From: Phoenix dactylifera
Lineage: Eukaryota > Streptophyta > Magnoliopsida > Arecales > Arecaceae
Direction: 5' to 3'
DNA: 64,000 nt
Assembly (NCBI RefSeq): GCF_009389715.1
Contig: NC_052394.1
Span: 21,950,899 to 22,014,898, forward strand
The translations under genes were made by a program, and so were the position numbers. Every line of letters begins with the position of its first letter. The first letter of the stretch is position 1. The notes below the pieces were generated by a model. That model had not been told where the DNA came from, did no database searches, and saw only the letters and a program-made list of their open reading frames with translations. Below are positions 12,715-32,805 of the stretch, piece after piece.

Positions 12715-13233
12715 ATGAGCTCCCTTGGATGCAGAACCTCGTCGCGATGCGTGGACGCACGTGTGCCTGTCAGGGCCACGTACGTCAACCTCTACAGGTG
12801 GCCGGAATCCGACGCGGAGTTCGTCAAGTCGGTGGCCGGGGGAGGTGGCGGCGGCGGTGTTATTAGGAGGAGTTGGGTTCGGAGTCCGGCGGTGGTGGAT
12901 AGCTACTCATGCAGGCAGATGTACCTCCGGAGCTACACCTTCTCCAAGGAGAAGGAGAAGGAGAGCGTGCCGGAGAAGACGAGACGATGCCTGGCCAAGC
13001 TCAAGGAGAGGGCCCTCATCTACCATCGGAGGAAGAGTTCCGATTTGATCGATAATGATCTGTCTCGCGATTGGAAGAAGACTGCTCAGAGGAAGACGAA
13101 CAAGAAGGGGTGTGTGGTGGCGGCGAGGAAGCTGAGAGAAGTCTCTTTTTCCGCGTTTCACTCCGTCTTCTGGCGTCTCCTCTCCTGCACCACCAATGCC
13201 GGCTCGACGGCTCGCCACCCACAAGAACAGTGA
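12715..13233 (+). CDS. Uncharacterised plant-specific small protein, 172 aa
   Basis: Single open frame from ATG 12715 to TGA 13231-13233. The protein begins with MSSLGCRTSSRCVDA, then YVNLYRWPESDAEFVKSV, a glycine run (residues about 42-48), the stretch SYSCRQMYLRSYTFSKEKEK and EKTRRCLAKLKERA, and a basic C-terminal half ending in SVFWRLLSCTTNAG. The CRQMYLRSYTF and EKTRRCL stretches resemble a small uncharacterised angiosperm family that I recall only as hypothetical proteins. There is no signal peptide or membrane segment. It is basic and cysteine-containing, with GC-rich codon use typical of monocot short genes. Start choice: the first in-frame ATG, with A at -3 (ATCATGA). Overlapping frames on both strands are taken as shadows. 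Function unknown. Confidence 0.65.
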   Translation: MSSLGCRTSSRCVDARVPVRATYVNLYRWPESDAEFVKSVAGGGGGGGVIRRSWVRSPAVVDSYSCRQMYLRSYTFSKEKEKESVPEKTRRCLAKLKERALIYHRRKSSDLIDNDLSRDWKKTAQRKTNKKGCVVAARKLREVSFSAFHSVFWRLLSCTTNAGSTARHPQEQ

Positions 13234-14808
13234 GGGTGGCGGTACTCCTCTAATTAATTCCATTTGCACTTTTTTTTCCCGGTTTGTTTTGCTGGATTTC
13301 TATCCCGTTCTTCCCAATCTCTCTTCTGCTTTCTCTTTTTTTAACCCCTTCTCTAGTTTGGATTTCTTTTTTTGTTTTATAAATATAAGTTGGTAGATGG
13401 TGCTTTAAATTTTCTTGCAGTTGCCAAAGTCCTAGACCATTGTTCCATAAAATAAGGCAATGGGATCCGGACTGCTTTGTCCTTCCTTCTCCAAACAGGC
13501 AACCGGTTTCCAGGGTCTGTAGTTTGGCCTCTCTCTCTCTCTCTCTCCTCTCTCAGAGTATCTTATGGACGCAATCTGCTCTGAGAAGCTGTCTTGTCTC
13601 TTCTTGCCCCCCCCCCCCTCCCTGTTCATTGGTGTTTGGACTTCTTTTAGAGAAAGCCAAAGAGGAAAGAGACATGGGAGTGGAGAATGGAACCAACTGG
13701 CAGAAAAGTGGGATGTGACTGAGCGTCCCTGGGCCAAGGGCCCGGCCCATGCTGTTCGAAGTAACCTCTTTGGAGGATAGTTGACCACATTGGATAGCAC
13801 TAGGATGTTTGCACATGGCTCCAGTGATTTCTGAATCTTTGTCTATAAACTTATTGATCAAAACGAAGAAAGTAACTAATTCGTCCCTAGATTTAAAAAT
13901 TGTTTTTTTAATATTTTAAAATTTCTCACCATTTAGAGCTTAAATGATTGGAAATTCTATTTTTTTTCTAAAAACCTCACTGTTTTCTGCACCTTCTCTA
14001 AAAAATCAAGTAGACATTAGCTGGACAATCCCATCTCTCAACGAGGTTCTCCGTTTTGCACTCGTATATATTACAATTTTTCAAGTGAATATGTTCCCTT
14101 ACTAATTTATGATCTCTTCATAATTATGCTGAAAAAACATGAGCACATGTCAACGTGGAATTAATGCTTATTAACCTTCGATCTTATTTTCACTGGAGCT
14201 ATTTTATTATTTGCTCTTTTTATTCATCAGGAACCTTTTTCAGCTAATTCTGAGAAGATATTCCAAGGGTGCTAAGTTGAGAACATATCGATTAGATGTA
14301 TGAGAGAGACATTTCTCGTACATAAAAGAAAGTCACAGAGATCTGATTCTGTTGTTGGGATGACTCTTAGTAAAATAGCACTGAGCAGCAGAGGGCTAGT
14401 AGCTGTGCAGCAAATGTTGTGATGTTTGATGCTGCCATAATCGTGTAGAATTACGTGTTTGTCAACTCTCTTAATAAATCACGATCGAGCAATGCATTTG
14501 AATCATGATCGAGATCGATTAGAAACTCATACGTCCATGCATGAGAGCTGCGATCTTCGTATATCCAGTACAAGCCTAGCTGAATTGATTTTGTGAGATA
14601 GCAGTGTGAAACTGCCCCTTGCTTTGTGTTTCGTGATCGTCACACGCAACAAACTGATATGTGATAAAATAGAGTATTGTAAAACTTAGACAAAGTAGCC
14701 GAGTAATTAACTGCTAAATAAATATGCTGTTCAATCTATTGTTGCATGTAAGCAGGGTATGCATGTGGTCCCCCCTTTTTTATACATGGCATGCTTCATC
14801 TAAAAAAT
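13234..14808. other. Intergenic; simple repeats only
   Basis: Holds the presumed 3' UTR of the small gene, a (TC)n tract near 13531-13556 and a C12-14 run near 13606-13618. Frames over 13432-13861 exist on both strands but show no domain. No gene called. Confidence 0.55.
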
Positions 14809-16360
14809 TGTCGCGCCCCAAACCTGTAGGCTGTAGCGCTCCCCAGACCTAAAGCATATATGTAGGATGGACCATGCGAGCATGCAAGGCTACAAATCAA
14901 ATCATAATAATTCCAAATCAGTAATAATAATTCTTCGATCCTCGAAAGCTGATTCAATCAAGATCTAAACAAAGTCATTCTTATAATCAATTATTCTAGA
15001 GTGACATAAGTCAAAATATACTAACTAATTTAAATCAAATAAATTGTTCTAACTAAACTAGACCAAATTAGGACTTCAATAACTGCAAATATCTTCAAAA
15101 GATCTAGCGTACTCCCCCAAGTCCTGAGCGATCATGATTCAAAATCTAAAAAAAGAAATAATAATGAGCTATACTAGCCTAGTAAGCGACATAACAACAG
15201 GTCTAAGCATGCTAAATAAATAAATAATTAAAAAATATGATGTTGACGGGAATAAATCAATTTTTGAATAATATATATATCGCTTTTGAAATTTACTATT
15301 ATTTTTATAAATCGATACTAGAAATCTAACCTCAGGCTATGGTCACGTAATCTAGAATGCACAAAGTACCAAATACCACTATTCTAATCATCGATGGTTC
15401 GATGTCGAAACCAGTTTCTCAGATTATAAGTCAACAGGGCCAATGAATAATCTCCATTGCTAGAGATAGATCATAGCTATGCTGAGAATACATGCATATA
15501 AAACAAATTTCATAATTTGCCCAATCATATTTTCTAAATTTTATAACATAACATGTTTTAAAATAATTACTATCATAGCTATGTTTTAAAAAAGCTTCTT
15601 TCTCTAATCAAGGAAGAGGGTGGCTGTGGGTGGTGCTCGGGGTTAGGAAGCCACGGCAGAACAACGGGTGACCGGCGGCGACTGGCGGCCAGCAATGACT
15701 AGAGGCCAGCGGCGACTAGTTGCCGGCAGTGCCAAAATAGATCAAAATAGAGGTTATGACCACCTAAACCGTAGATCCAACGCATCCCGATAGCCGATGC
15801 TATGGCCACAGCTTTCCGCCACTGTGGGGGATCAAGAATAGCCTTTGGCGACAAGCGTCGGCTACGAAGGTAGCCCAAATCAGAAGAAAATAGGGTTAGA
15901 TTCCAAAAATAAACGAAAACAGGGTATTTCCCTTCTTGGCCATATTCTAATGATCATCGGTCAGAATCGATAATTCAAAAGGTCTAGAAGGAAGAGGACT
16001 AACTTGAAGATGGTAGGGGCCTTGCCGGTTTTTTGGCGGCGATTGGCCATGGAGATGGTGCAAAGGATTCAAGAAAATCCTCCAACAGAGATCTCCAATC
16101 GAGGTTGGACCTCCAGTAGAGTGGAAGAAGGACTGAGAGGGCCTCTGAATAAGCTCGACCGCGACTGGAATCTGACCCAGAGTTGAATTCCATCCGATGA
16201 TTTCGGGGGAGTAAGAAAACTCCGATCGAGAGTCTCTTTCCTTCAAATACACGCGCAGCACATGCCAATTTTTTTTTTGGAGCCGAAGTATGCTTCTAGG
16301 CCGGTCAAAGGGACCTGGCCCAGTTCTTAATCATGCTCTAAAAGGGCATGGGTATTACCA
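14809..16360. mobile_element. Probable solo LTR of a Gypsy-type retrotransposon
   Basis: It begins TGTCGCGCCCCAAACC, the type of start seen in many plant Gypsy LTRs, and ends GGGCATGGGTATTACC(A). AAAAT precedes the start (14804-14808) and AAAAT follows the end (16360-16364), consistent with a 5-bp target-site duplication with one base of ambiguity at the CA end. An internal TGAGCTATACTAGCCTAGTAAGCGAC stretch (given in part) and a GC-rich second half (about 15600-16260) fit LTR organisation. No gag or pol frame is attached, hence solo. Confidence 0.55.
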
Positions 16361-17237
16361 AAATTCTTTTGGTTGTCTTCCACTTCTCTGATTCCCTAAG
16401 CTGCATCAACCTGGAAGAAGATGCTAATGTATGTGCTGTGGCAGTTCACAGCAGGGCAATGTTGCTGCATGGAAGTTTCTCATTGTGTGTTATTTTTGGG
16501 ACTTTTCCATTCTCTCTAAAAGAGTGAACAGGATTTTTGTTCCTCTTTTTTTTTTCTCGAAAAAGAACAAGTGAAAAGGAAGAGAAGTACGGAATAAACT
16601 ATATAACGTATCTACCAAATCTCTAAATAGTTGGGATACATGGTCTACATTCAACCACCAAATTCTCTCTCTCTCTCTCTGTGATTTGAGTTACGCGCCC
16701 AGTATTAGTTTCCTAGATACAAATCTAATTCTCTCATCTGTAGTGCATTACTTTTCCTTTAGCTCTCTTCCCTACTCTTACCATCCAGCACCATGCATCG
16801 AGGGGGTCTTTTTTGGGCATGGTCCGGGCTTGGGCCCGAGTTGGCCCACCAATTGCCAATTCAAATCATCAGCCCATGGGCCGTGGTAACAGGATGGGCA
16901 TGGAAATGGTTATAACCTTTCACTATGGAGTATGGGGTAGTGCTGGAGGTTTTCTCTCTCATGTTTTTTTTTTTCTTTTTTCTTGAGTCTGAAGTCTCTA
17001 TAACATTAATTGGCGGAAATTTTCAAAAGCCAAATACATACGTAGAAGGCTACCTTTTGTGGGCTTAAAAATGGTTGTAGTTTGATGCCCATAATTCCAA
17101 TTATTGCTTGGGATGGGTGCTAAAGAAGTGGCCGCCCGGCAACCGCACTACGATCATTTTACCCTGCTATTGGTTACTTTATCACCGCCACCACTTTTTG
17201 CCCTAACAATGTTGCTCTCTTCCTTTTGCCGATCGAT
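16361..17237. other. Intergenic, no gene recognised
   Basis: Contains a (TC)n tract near 16664-16681 and short T runs. No domain-bearing frame was seen. Confidence 0.6.
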
Positions 17238-19576
17238 TCGGTTATCCTCTCTTTACAAGTCACCTTTCACCGGACATAAAAAGAAGAAAGACATGAAAAA
17301 TGATTAAATTCATTCTAGATCCACAGTGGTTTTTGGTTGGACCGATCCATTACTTAACTGATGGAATCTATCCAACCACGAAGCAACACACACATATGAA
17401 CAGAAAAAACAGAACAAACCAGCTCATTCATATAAGAATGACCCCGCAAAGCTATAATAGATTCTTTTTCTTCAATATATTGGTTAGTATATATTAGCAA
17501 AAATATTTGAATATATTTTTTGATTCTTTATTATTCAATATCTTTATTATCTCTTCAGGCTTATTTGATGCTATATCTAGAGTAAACTATGGAAGGGGTC
17601 CTAAATGCTATTTTGTCGCAATATTATGATCAATTCGTTTGCCAAATGAGCGAGCTTTTTTTTTATATAAATTAGATTTTTTAAACCAATCTAGAATAGA
17701 TATATTTATGAATATCTAAAACTAAAATGTAATAATACAAGTTAAAAAAAAGCATATGTCACGACCGCGTCCAAACTAGAATTTACATGAATTGAACTAT
17801 TTTTTTAAATATATTTAATTTTTTAAAAAAATAAAAAAAATAGTTTTTTTTTTTTTTTGAGAATCTTATCTCAAAGAATGAATATTATTAATATTCGAAA
17901 TTTTTTATCTAGAAAGTCGTCTGGCATCGGTCAAAAAAAAATTATACCATAACATTATATTTTTTTTGAAAATTTTTTTATTGCATACGATATTTCTTTG
18001 GATGCATCCCGTAAATGGGCGTACTTCTTTTCTCCGCGCATTTTTGCTTCGTAGACGCTACTCTCGGTGGATCTATTTTCCGTACGGAGGCCGGACCGCA
18101 GAGTTAAACCAGTGTCCCACTTCCGCGTCGTACCCGTCGGATCGATGTAATTGAGAGGTTAAGACATGGACGGGGAAACAAGGACAGAATAAGATCCCAT
18201 CATTGCCTGAGATACTGAGGACGCTGCTGCTTCACGGTTCGCTATCGCTCTGCTCCTCTCTGTTGCTATTTGCTGGCCTACTGAACTGCACACCTGCAAA
18301 GAGAAGCAGATTAAACTCCTGCAACCACCTCTATTTATTTAAAGTTGGTTTACTCAAACCAACAAAAGAATTGGGACCCCTCCTTTTATTTTTTATGTAA
18401 CAAATCCGCACGAGTGCCACAAGCATCATTTAAGCTTAAAATAATTAGAAAATACATATTACAAGATTTGAACACAAAATTTCTTCTTCTTTTTTTTTTT
18501 TGATTATCTTAATTGACGCCTTAATTGACCCTTGTGCATAGTTAAGCTATCATGCATAATTGGAGGACGGTTACCGAGCAGTTAAGTTGTATAACCTCCC
18601 CACTCGATAACGGATGCCAATCCTTGCCTATATATGCAGCACTCGAAGAACTTTTATGAGTGTTCTCTTGATGCTTATTTTTTTTGTTACACACTCTCAA
18701 GTCTCTATTGCTTTTCTAATTTTTCTATTTGATTTAGATATCGGAAGGTCTCCATCAGACAAACCCTAGCAAGTGGACTCTCTTTTTTTGTTTTTAGGTT
18801 AAAAGATTAATGTCAAATCATCTTCTTTATTTGAGCACAATCACAACCGTCAATCTTTTCAGTTCGAACCCACCTCAACAACATTCACCAAGCTCATTAG
18901 CACCGATCTCCAATGCCTCATGGTCGGACTGCAATTTTACATCAACATTAATAATTCTTATTTAATATTTTTTATTTAATTATAAAATATATATGCTGAT
19001 ATTGCAAGTAATGTTTGGGATGTTGACAGAGGAACTGCAGAACTGGAATTTAACTTTTAGAAGCGGGCTTGACATTTTTGAAACAGTATCAAGAGTTTAG
19101 ATGATAATTATGGAGGGAAATAAAATAGAGAGGAAAAAAAGGAAGAAACGCAAGTGAGATCAGAATCAGTCTAGTATGCTTAACTAAAAAATGGATATGA
19201 ATGGACTTGTTCCGGTGGGCTAAACCTAGCTCTAATGTTGGTAAAAAAAAAATCGTATGAATAAAATTGCCATCGGCATCGTAGACTACGAATCACTCTA
19301 GTATGCTTTTAAAATATGGATATGGATGGATTTGTTCCGGTGGTTGTAGCTTGCTAATTCTTAGAGTCCATCTCTTATAGAATTGTTTCAACATTCGGAT
19401 TCTATAACCAGAGGAAAGTTACGACAACTTCATTCCATCTCTTCTCCAACGGATAATTAAATTGTTGATTTACATAATTATAATAATAGATACTAAGAAT
19501 TTTCATTTATTTAGATTTTATGGCCACAAAGATCAACAAAAGGCGGTACACCAGTTTCAGATCTAGTGATCAAAAC

Positions 19577-20079
19577 TAGAGGTAGCAATCAGGTCGGGTT
19601 GGGTTAGATACAAGTTGAGTTGGATGCAAGTCGAGTCAAAAATTCATCAACTCAAATTCGATCTATTTACTAAATAGGTCAAAATTTCAAATCTGATTCT
19701 GATCTGTTTATTAAATAAGTAACCCAATCCAACCCATTTATTAAATAGGCCATGTCAAATTAGAAGAGTTAGATGGATTTTTAACATGTTAAATGAATAT
19801 AAACAAGTTAAACATGTTAAGTAGGTCAGGTTCAGAAATCGGTTAATCAGGTTTTAAATAGGTTAGACAGGTCGGATCATAATCCAATTCAATTATTAAA
19901 CGAGTCAAAACAGATTAAATAGATCAAAAGTTTAAATCTGAATCCAACCCATTTAATAAATAAATTTAGATTGGTTAACTCATTTACGATCCAAATTCGT
20001 TTATGTTAAATTCAAATCTATTTGAAGTATGTCATTTGCAGATCAAATTGGTGAGCCAAATCATAAATTACTACCTCTA
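19577..20079. mobile_element. hAT-type MITE, 503 bp, with 8-bp target-site duplication
   Basis: Terminal inverted repeats TAGAGGTAGCAAT (19577-19589) and ATTACTACCTCTA (20067-20079) differ at one base. Flanks are ATCAAAAC (19569-19576) and ATCAAAAG (20080-20087), a 7/8 match as expected for the 8-bp hAT target duplication. The interior has repeated AACCCAAC/GGTCGGGTT-like and AAATAGGT words and no coding capacity. Unit 2 keeps only the right end of this element. Confidence 0.8.
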
Positions 20080-20589
20080 ATCAAAAGCCATCCACCGAGC
20101 AACCAAGCTGGGGACGCCAGGGACTCAGCTGCAACCTGAATGGCTCTCTCCTGTTATAACAGCTCAGCAACCAAGCATAACCTTAGCGTTTAGCAAAAAA
20201 AAAAAAACATAACCTTAGCCGTTATGTATTTTTTCAGAAATTTCGAGTATATACGTTTGTCATCAAGGTTTTTCCGTGCTCCGGAGAAAGTAGACCGTAC
20301 CAATCAAGTGGCTGGGAGAGAGGCGTTGGAGAAGATGGGACAAAGGTTATCATCTATGATGGACAGCAGTATCTGATGTGCTGCTGATTTGGCCAACCGC
20401 AGCCCAAACAGGAGCACCTGTCTCCCCTGTACCTTACCTGATGTACACTGACAAGCACTCGACTAAAAATTTTGTCAGCTTCCTGGCCAAAAGAAAAGCA
20501 AAGCGGAGTGGTCTTCTGTCAGCTCTCTGTAAAGCAAAGTGAAGGAGAAGAGAAAGGATTCAATAGTCCATGCTTGTTGCTAAACCTTT

Positions 20590-20862
20590 TGAAATCCATA
20601 ACTGAAACAACCATCAAAAAATAATAATATAGTACATATTTGTATATAAAAATCAATCAGTAACAAAATATTTTACAATGAACTTATAATTTATAGCTAA
20701 TAAATATCAAAATAAAATATTTATTATGAAATATTATTGGAATAATAAAAGTATATTTTATTACTAATTTTTGAGACTAAATTTGTGACACCAAGTATTT
20801 TTATTTTGATATTTTGGTGGTAATAAATATTTTTTATGGCTAAACATGTATTCTTGTAGTGT
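20590..20862. mobile_element. CACTA-like MITE fragment, unit 1 copy
   Basis: The right end reads ATTCTTGTAGTG (about 20851-20862), the reverse complement of the CACTACAAGAAT terminus typical of plant CACTA-derived small elements. The AT-rich interior has repeated AATATTT/TAACAAA words in both orientations. The left terminus is too degenerate to place. Confidence 0.4.
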
Positions 20863-21105
20863 AGTATGTTTTATTTGATCTAAAAATGTACAGCAATTAC
20901 AGGGAATCTGATTGATGAGAGAGGTGGTCGCCGTCATGCATCCCTTTCACGCTCTAGGGCGTGACGTCAACCTAAGCTCATATGTCTGCTCATGCTGCAA
21001 TAATGTCTTATGGGAAGGATGGGAAGGTCCAACGGTTTGCTTGTGAAGCACGAAAATTGTACCAAACTGTAGGCTCTCATATCGACTTTTGACTGACCGA
21101 GAAAT

Positions 21106-21896
21106 TATCATCATGATGCACCGTACTAATCCGAATAAGATAATATGAAATATATGATATCGTAAGGACATGTGCTTACGTGTTTAGTTCCACATCGATT
21201 ATTCGTCGATGAAATTTTGATACTTATATAGAACTAAGAAATCCAAAAAATAATTTCTAATTAACTATTTTGAATGAGATTTTGAATTATGACAAATGAT
21301 ATTAGAACGAACTCGGCTCATAGTTTATATGGACTAGGAGACACTGCAACATAAGTTTATAGAGGCTAACCACGAGTCGATCATAGTATTTGTGATTAGA
21401 TTTGAATAAATTTGAATTTTTAGCGGGAACCCAAAAAATACTTTTCGGCTAGTCTTTTTGGGTGAGGTCCTGGGTCGTTACATACTTACATGTACCATAC
21501 CGTTTCGGTACCGGTGGCTTTCAGGCCATATGTAGCGTACCGTACCTGTTCAGTATCAGTATCTGGTACGAGTAGCTTGCCGATACTTGGTATGCTAAAA
21601 AAACTCTGTATTGTACCGTTCCGATACTGTGCTAGTATGGTGCCAGTACGGGAGGCAAATGAAGCGATCGCCTAAGGCTCCGGCCTAAAGAAGGCCTACC
21701 GCAGAAAAAGCCTCAAAGACAAAATAGAAAAGAAAAAGGCTCCCCTTAGTAAGTTCGCTTTAAACCGACCCACTGCAGGAAAAGTCTCAAAGACAAAATA
21801 GAAAGAAAAAAAGATCCCTTTTAGTGAGTTTGCCTAAGGCACCCAAATACATTGGGTCGCTTCTGAGTATAGGATCTGATACCAAGATGGCGAACC
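21106..21896. mobile_element. Retroelement-derived block present only in unit 1
   Basis: Aligning the two units by eye shows about 790 bases here with no counterpart at 39400. Inside, 21181-21482 runs from TGTTTAGTTCCACATCG to GGGTCGTTACA, a TG...CA LTR-like segment of about 300 bp with CTTAC next to both ends. It is followed by a TACCG/GTACGG-rich stretch (21490-21660), two diverged copies of CTCAAAGACAAAATAGAAA (21712 and 21785), and ATCTGATACCAAG, whose reverse complement resembles the tRNA-Met primer-binding word TGGTATCAGA. Confidence 0.5.
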
Positions 21897-23170
21897 TTGG
21901 TCCTAATACTCTGATTGATCGCGGCAAGTTGGTGCCTACAGCTATGTGATGCTTTGATGGGAAAAGCTCTAACTTTTCAAAGTACGAATGAGAAAGAGAA
22001 TGAAAACGAACTGTACCCACGCTCACACGCAAGCAGGCATGCACAAAAAATGCATGCATCCACAAACACAACTATGCATGATTCCTCGCATTTTTACAAA
22101 TTCAGTTGGCTTGGATCGAACACTCCGCCTTGCAATGCATCGCTTGCAGAGTTTCTGTGTTTGTACCAAAGACGCCGCAAGATCACCTCTCACTACCATT
22201 AGAGCTGAGATTGTACAAGTACTGGGGGAGGTGGAAATTAAGCCGCTCACTGATCATGAACCTCTTATTAGAAGAGGACAAAGGACAAAAATCAGCGGTG
22301 CAAACAAGCACTTGCTATCATCAAATTATAAGTATGTTTAATTATGGATGAACACATAGCAATAGCAATATTCCATGATCCATTGAACTAATAATACATC
22401 CTAGCACCACTGGAGCTGCATGTACACGCAGTCCAAGTCAAACTCAAGACAGGAGCAGAGCAGTAATCCCTCACGGAAGCTGCTCATATGAACGATGACG
22501 CATGTGGTAGGCATTCAGAGCACGCAATCTAATACCCTGTCCGCATAAAAAATCTTAGCAGAGTCCACTATCTTGTTGATTTCTTAACATCAAACAAATA
22601 TTGGACGCTATATAGATAATATGTAACGACGGCAAAAGTGCTGTCAAACAAAGGTTTGAGTGTTCTTGGAGGCTGACGCCTAACCTCGCCAAATCCGAAA
22701 GCTGGAAGCTGCAAGGAAGCTGCTTCCTGGCTTTGCCAAGGGAATTGGAATTCATCCAAGGAACTCCCGAAAGTCTTCTTTGCGATTTTCTCCCACCACG
22801 TCGCATTCCACTTGACCATCATGCTCTTGGTATGGGAATCTGGGATGCCCACACCACAAGGCAATTCTCGTTCCTTCTCCCTCTCTTAATTTGTCTGATA
22901 TGTCGTTAGGTCAATATGATCAAAGCCTATGATGCCATCTGGTATGACCTTTGGAGTTGGAGTCTGGAGAGAAAGTTTACTTATGGGGAATACGTGAAGA
23001 GAACAAATGGAAGAAAGGGAGCAGTTGCTTTGAATTTTGGGTCGTCGTCGTCACAACGACTCCCCCTTTTTTTCAGTCCTGAAAGGAAGGATCCCGGAAG
23101 TTTCTCAAATCATACTTTAACGGTCGTTCGGTCATTTTTCTTTGCTAATATGGATTAAATAATCTGCAGG

Positions 23171-23460
23171 TACTTGGCATACGACAATAACCAATTAGAT
23201 ATTTGGGAGCAGATTCATACTAAGCGCTGATTTATTTTTCATTAAGTGATATGTACTTAGGTAAGATCTAAGTTCTTATTAGTCATTGTACCTGTTGATT
23301 TTAATATAATAATTTTACTTGGCATACGACAATAACCAATTAGATATTTGGGAGCAGATTCATACTAAGCGCTGATTTATTTTTCATTAAGTGATATGTA
23401 CTTAGGTAAGATCTAAGTTCTTATTAGTCATTGTACCTGTTGATTTTAATATAATAATTT
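23171..23460. repeat. Perfect 145-bp tandem duplication, two copies
   Basis: The 145-base unit starting TACTTGGCATACGACAATAA occupies 23171-23315 and repeats without visible mismatch at 23316-23460. The matching place in unit 2 (about 41470-41610) has a single diverged copy, so this is a recent event private to unit 1. Confidence 0.95.
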
Positions 23461-24719
23461 TCTATAATTCAAATCTAGATGTACGTCAACTCTCAATGAC
23501 CACGAAGCTTGCTCAACTGGTCGACAAGCTTTTTCTATCATATATATTAGAAATTATCTAAATAAATTATTTAAACAACTTCAATATCACTAATATTTTC
23601 GAGATCGGTAATAGATGAAAAAAGAGCACTGTTAGAGTTAATTCTGGAGGGCGGTTATTTTTATTGTTATCATTTTATTGTAGCATACGGTCTATGGAGT
23701 TCCCTTTTTTTCTATCGTAGTCAAAGCATAGCATTCTTCCGTCTCGATTCTGCACGCACCTCACAGTTTACCCTTAATATTTAGACCTTGATATTGTGCC
23801 ACATCTCTTCTGAATGTGGTTTTAATCGAGTTTTTCATGATATCATCACAAATTCTATATTTATTTCGAGAAATTTTGTAAATTAATTATTAATTAAAGC
23901 ACTCGAATCATCTTGATATTTTTCATAAAAAGAGAAAGATCCTTATGCTCCATGAGGATATCATGATTGCTCGATCATTCAAAAATATTTGTCATTTATA
24001 TTTTAACATAAATACATGAATCTTTGGCCGCTACACCACACTTGTCTTTTGGTGATTGTGTAAGATAAAAGATTTTGATTCATAAGAGTATTTTGAACTA
24101 TTATTGCTATTATATCAAAAATATTTATGAAGCATGCTATCAACATTAAATTATTTTTATACTAATTTAGATTTGATAGTGTAGGACCAAGCGTTGGTTT
24201 ATAAAAAAAGAAATAATTAATAGCGCTGATTTAGGTTTACTAAAAAATAAGACGGCATAAACAATAGCCTTATAGAAAATAAAGATAGTGTGATACATAA
24301 TTTAAAATATTTATGACATTGATATAAATTTGATATGATGAAATTGCATATAAATACTCCCCATAGATTTTGATCAAAATTATACAATTTATAAACGGGC
24401 AACTTTTCCACTGTTTTTTTAATTGGGCTTATCCTATTATCTTTCTTTACTTAATACATTAACCAAATTGAAGACCAGCATTCTACGTCCAATTGTTACC
24501 AAAATTACAATAGAAAGAGAACTATACGCCCTCACATCCATTTTAATATTAAATCAAAACTTGCAATTTTTTTCTTCTGTTTACACCAATTTTTAGAGGT
24601 AGAAAGGAAAAAAAAAAAAGATATATATTCTTCACTTAGAAATATGGATTAAATAATGAATGTCAATAAGATATATCGTCCAAGATCAAGATGACCATGG
24701 TCATCCATGCCTCAACCTA

Positions 24720-25190
24720 TATTTAATAATATTTAATAATAAATATTATTAATATGCATGCTTCCTCAATATCACGGGGGCGAAGCTTCGAGGAAGGAGT
24801 CCCTCCAGGTCCTCCTCTCCTTCGGTCCTTCCAGGGGGCACTCTCGTCTCACGGATCCCAATAAGCGACAGCTCCCGTTAAAGGGCTTCTTCTCCTCCTC
24901 CTCTCGTCCACCCTTCCTCAAACACAAGAAGCCAGCCGCCGATACACCGAGGGAGTCGCCTCGAAATCGCTTGATTTCGGGCTACAAAATCCTAATAAAT
25001 CCCTCCTTCTCCCCGTCCCTTCTTCTTTTCTCTCCGACCGTCCGACGGCTTTGTTGTTCTCTTCCACCAATCCACGCTGCTAGGGTTTTCCTACAACATC
25101 TCCGCAGTCCGTAGAATTGGAGGGACGATTTGTTTTTTCCCCGTACTTTTCTGTTTTTCCTGCAAGATTTTAGATCAAAAAGCGATCTTG
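24720..25190 (+). promoter_or_regulatory. 5' flank and leader of the unit 1 ECA gene
   Basis: A TTTAATAATATTTA..AATATTATT block at 24721-24752 is conserved in unit 2 (42656-42686), where it precedes the GC/CT-rich leader at a similar distance from the ATG. A TATAAATA at about 24351 is also conserved (42491) but lies over 800 bp upstream. The leader from about 24760 to 25190 is CT-rich, as expected for a 5' UTR. No transcript data. Confidence 0.35.

Positions 25191-32805
<7,615 letters not shown>

Noticed and set aside
13432-13861. Overlapping frames of 90-120 codons on both strands
   Set aside because: No domain, low-complexity TC and C runs inside, no start context or splice partner.
15947-16268. 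Minus-strand frames of 89-104 codons
   Set aside because: They fall within the GC-rich half of the probable LTR and show no recognisable domain.
23171-23460. CRISPR-like or regulatory array
   Set aside because: There are only two units, adjacent without spacers; this is a plain tandem duplication in a plant genome.
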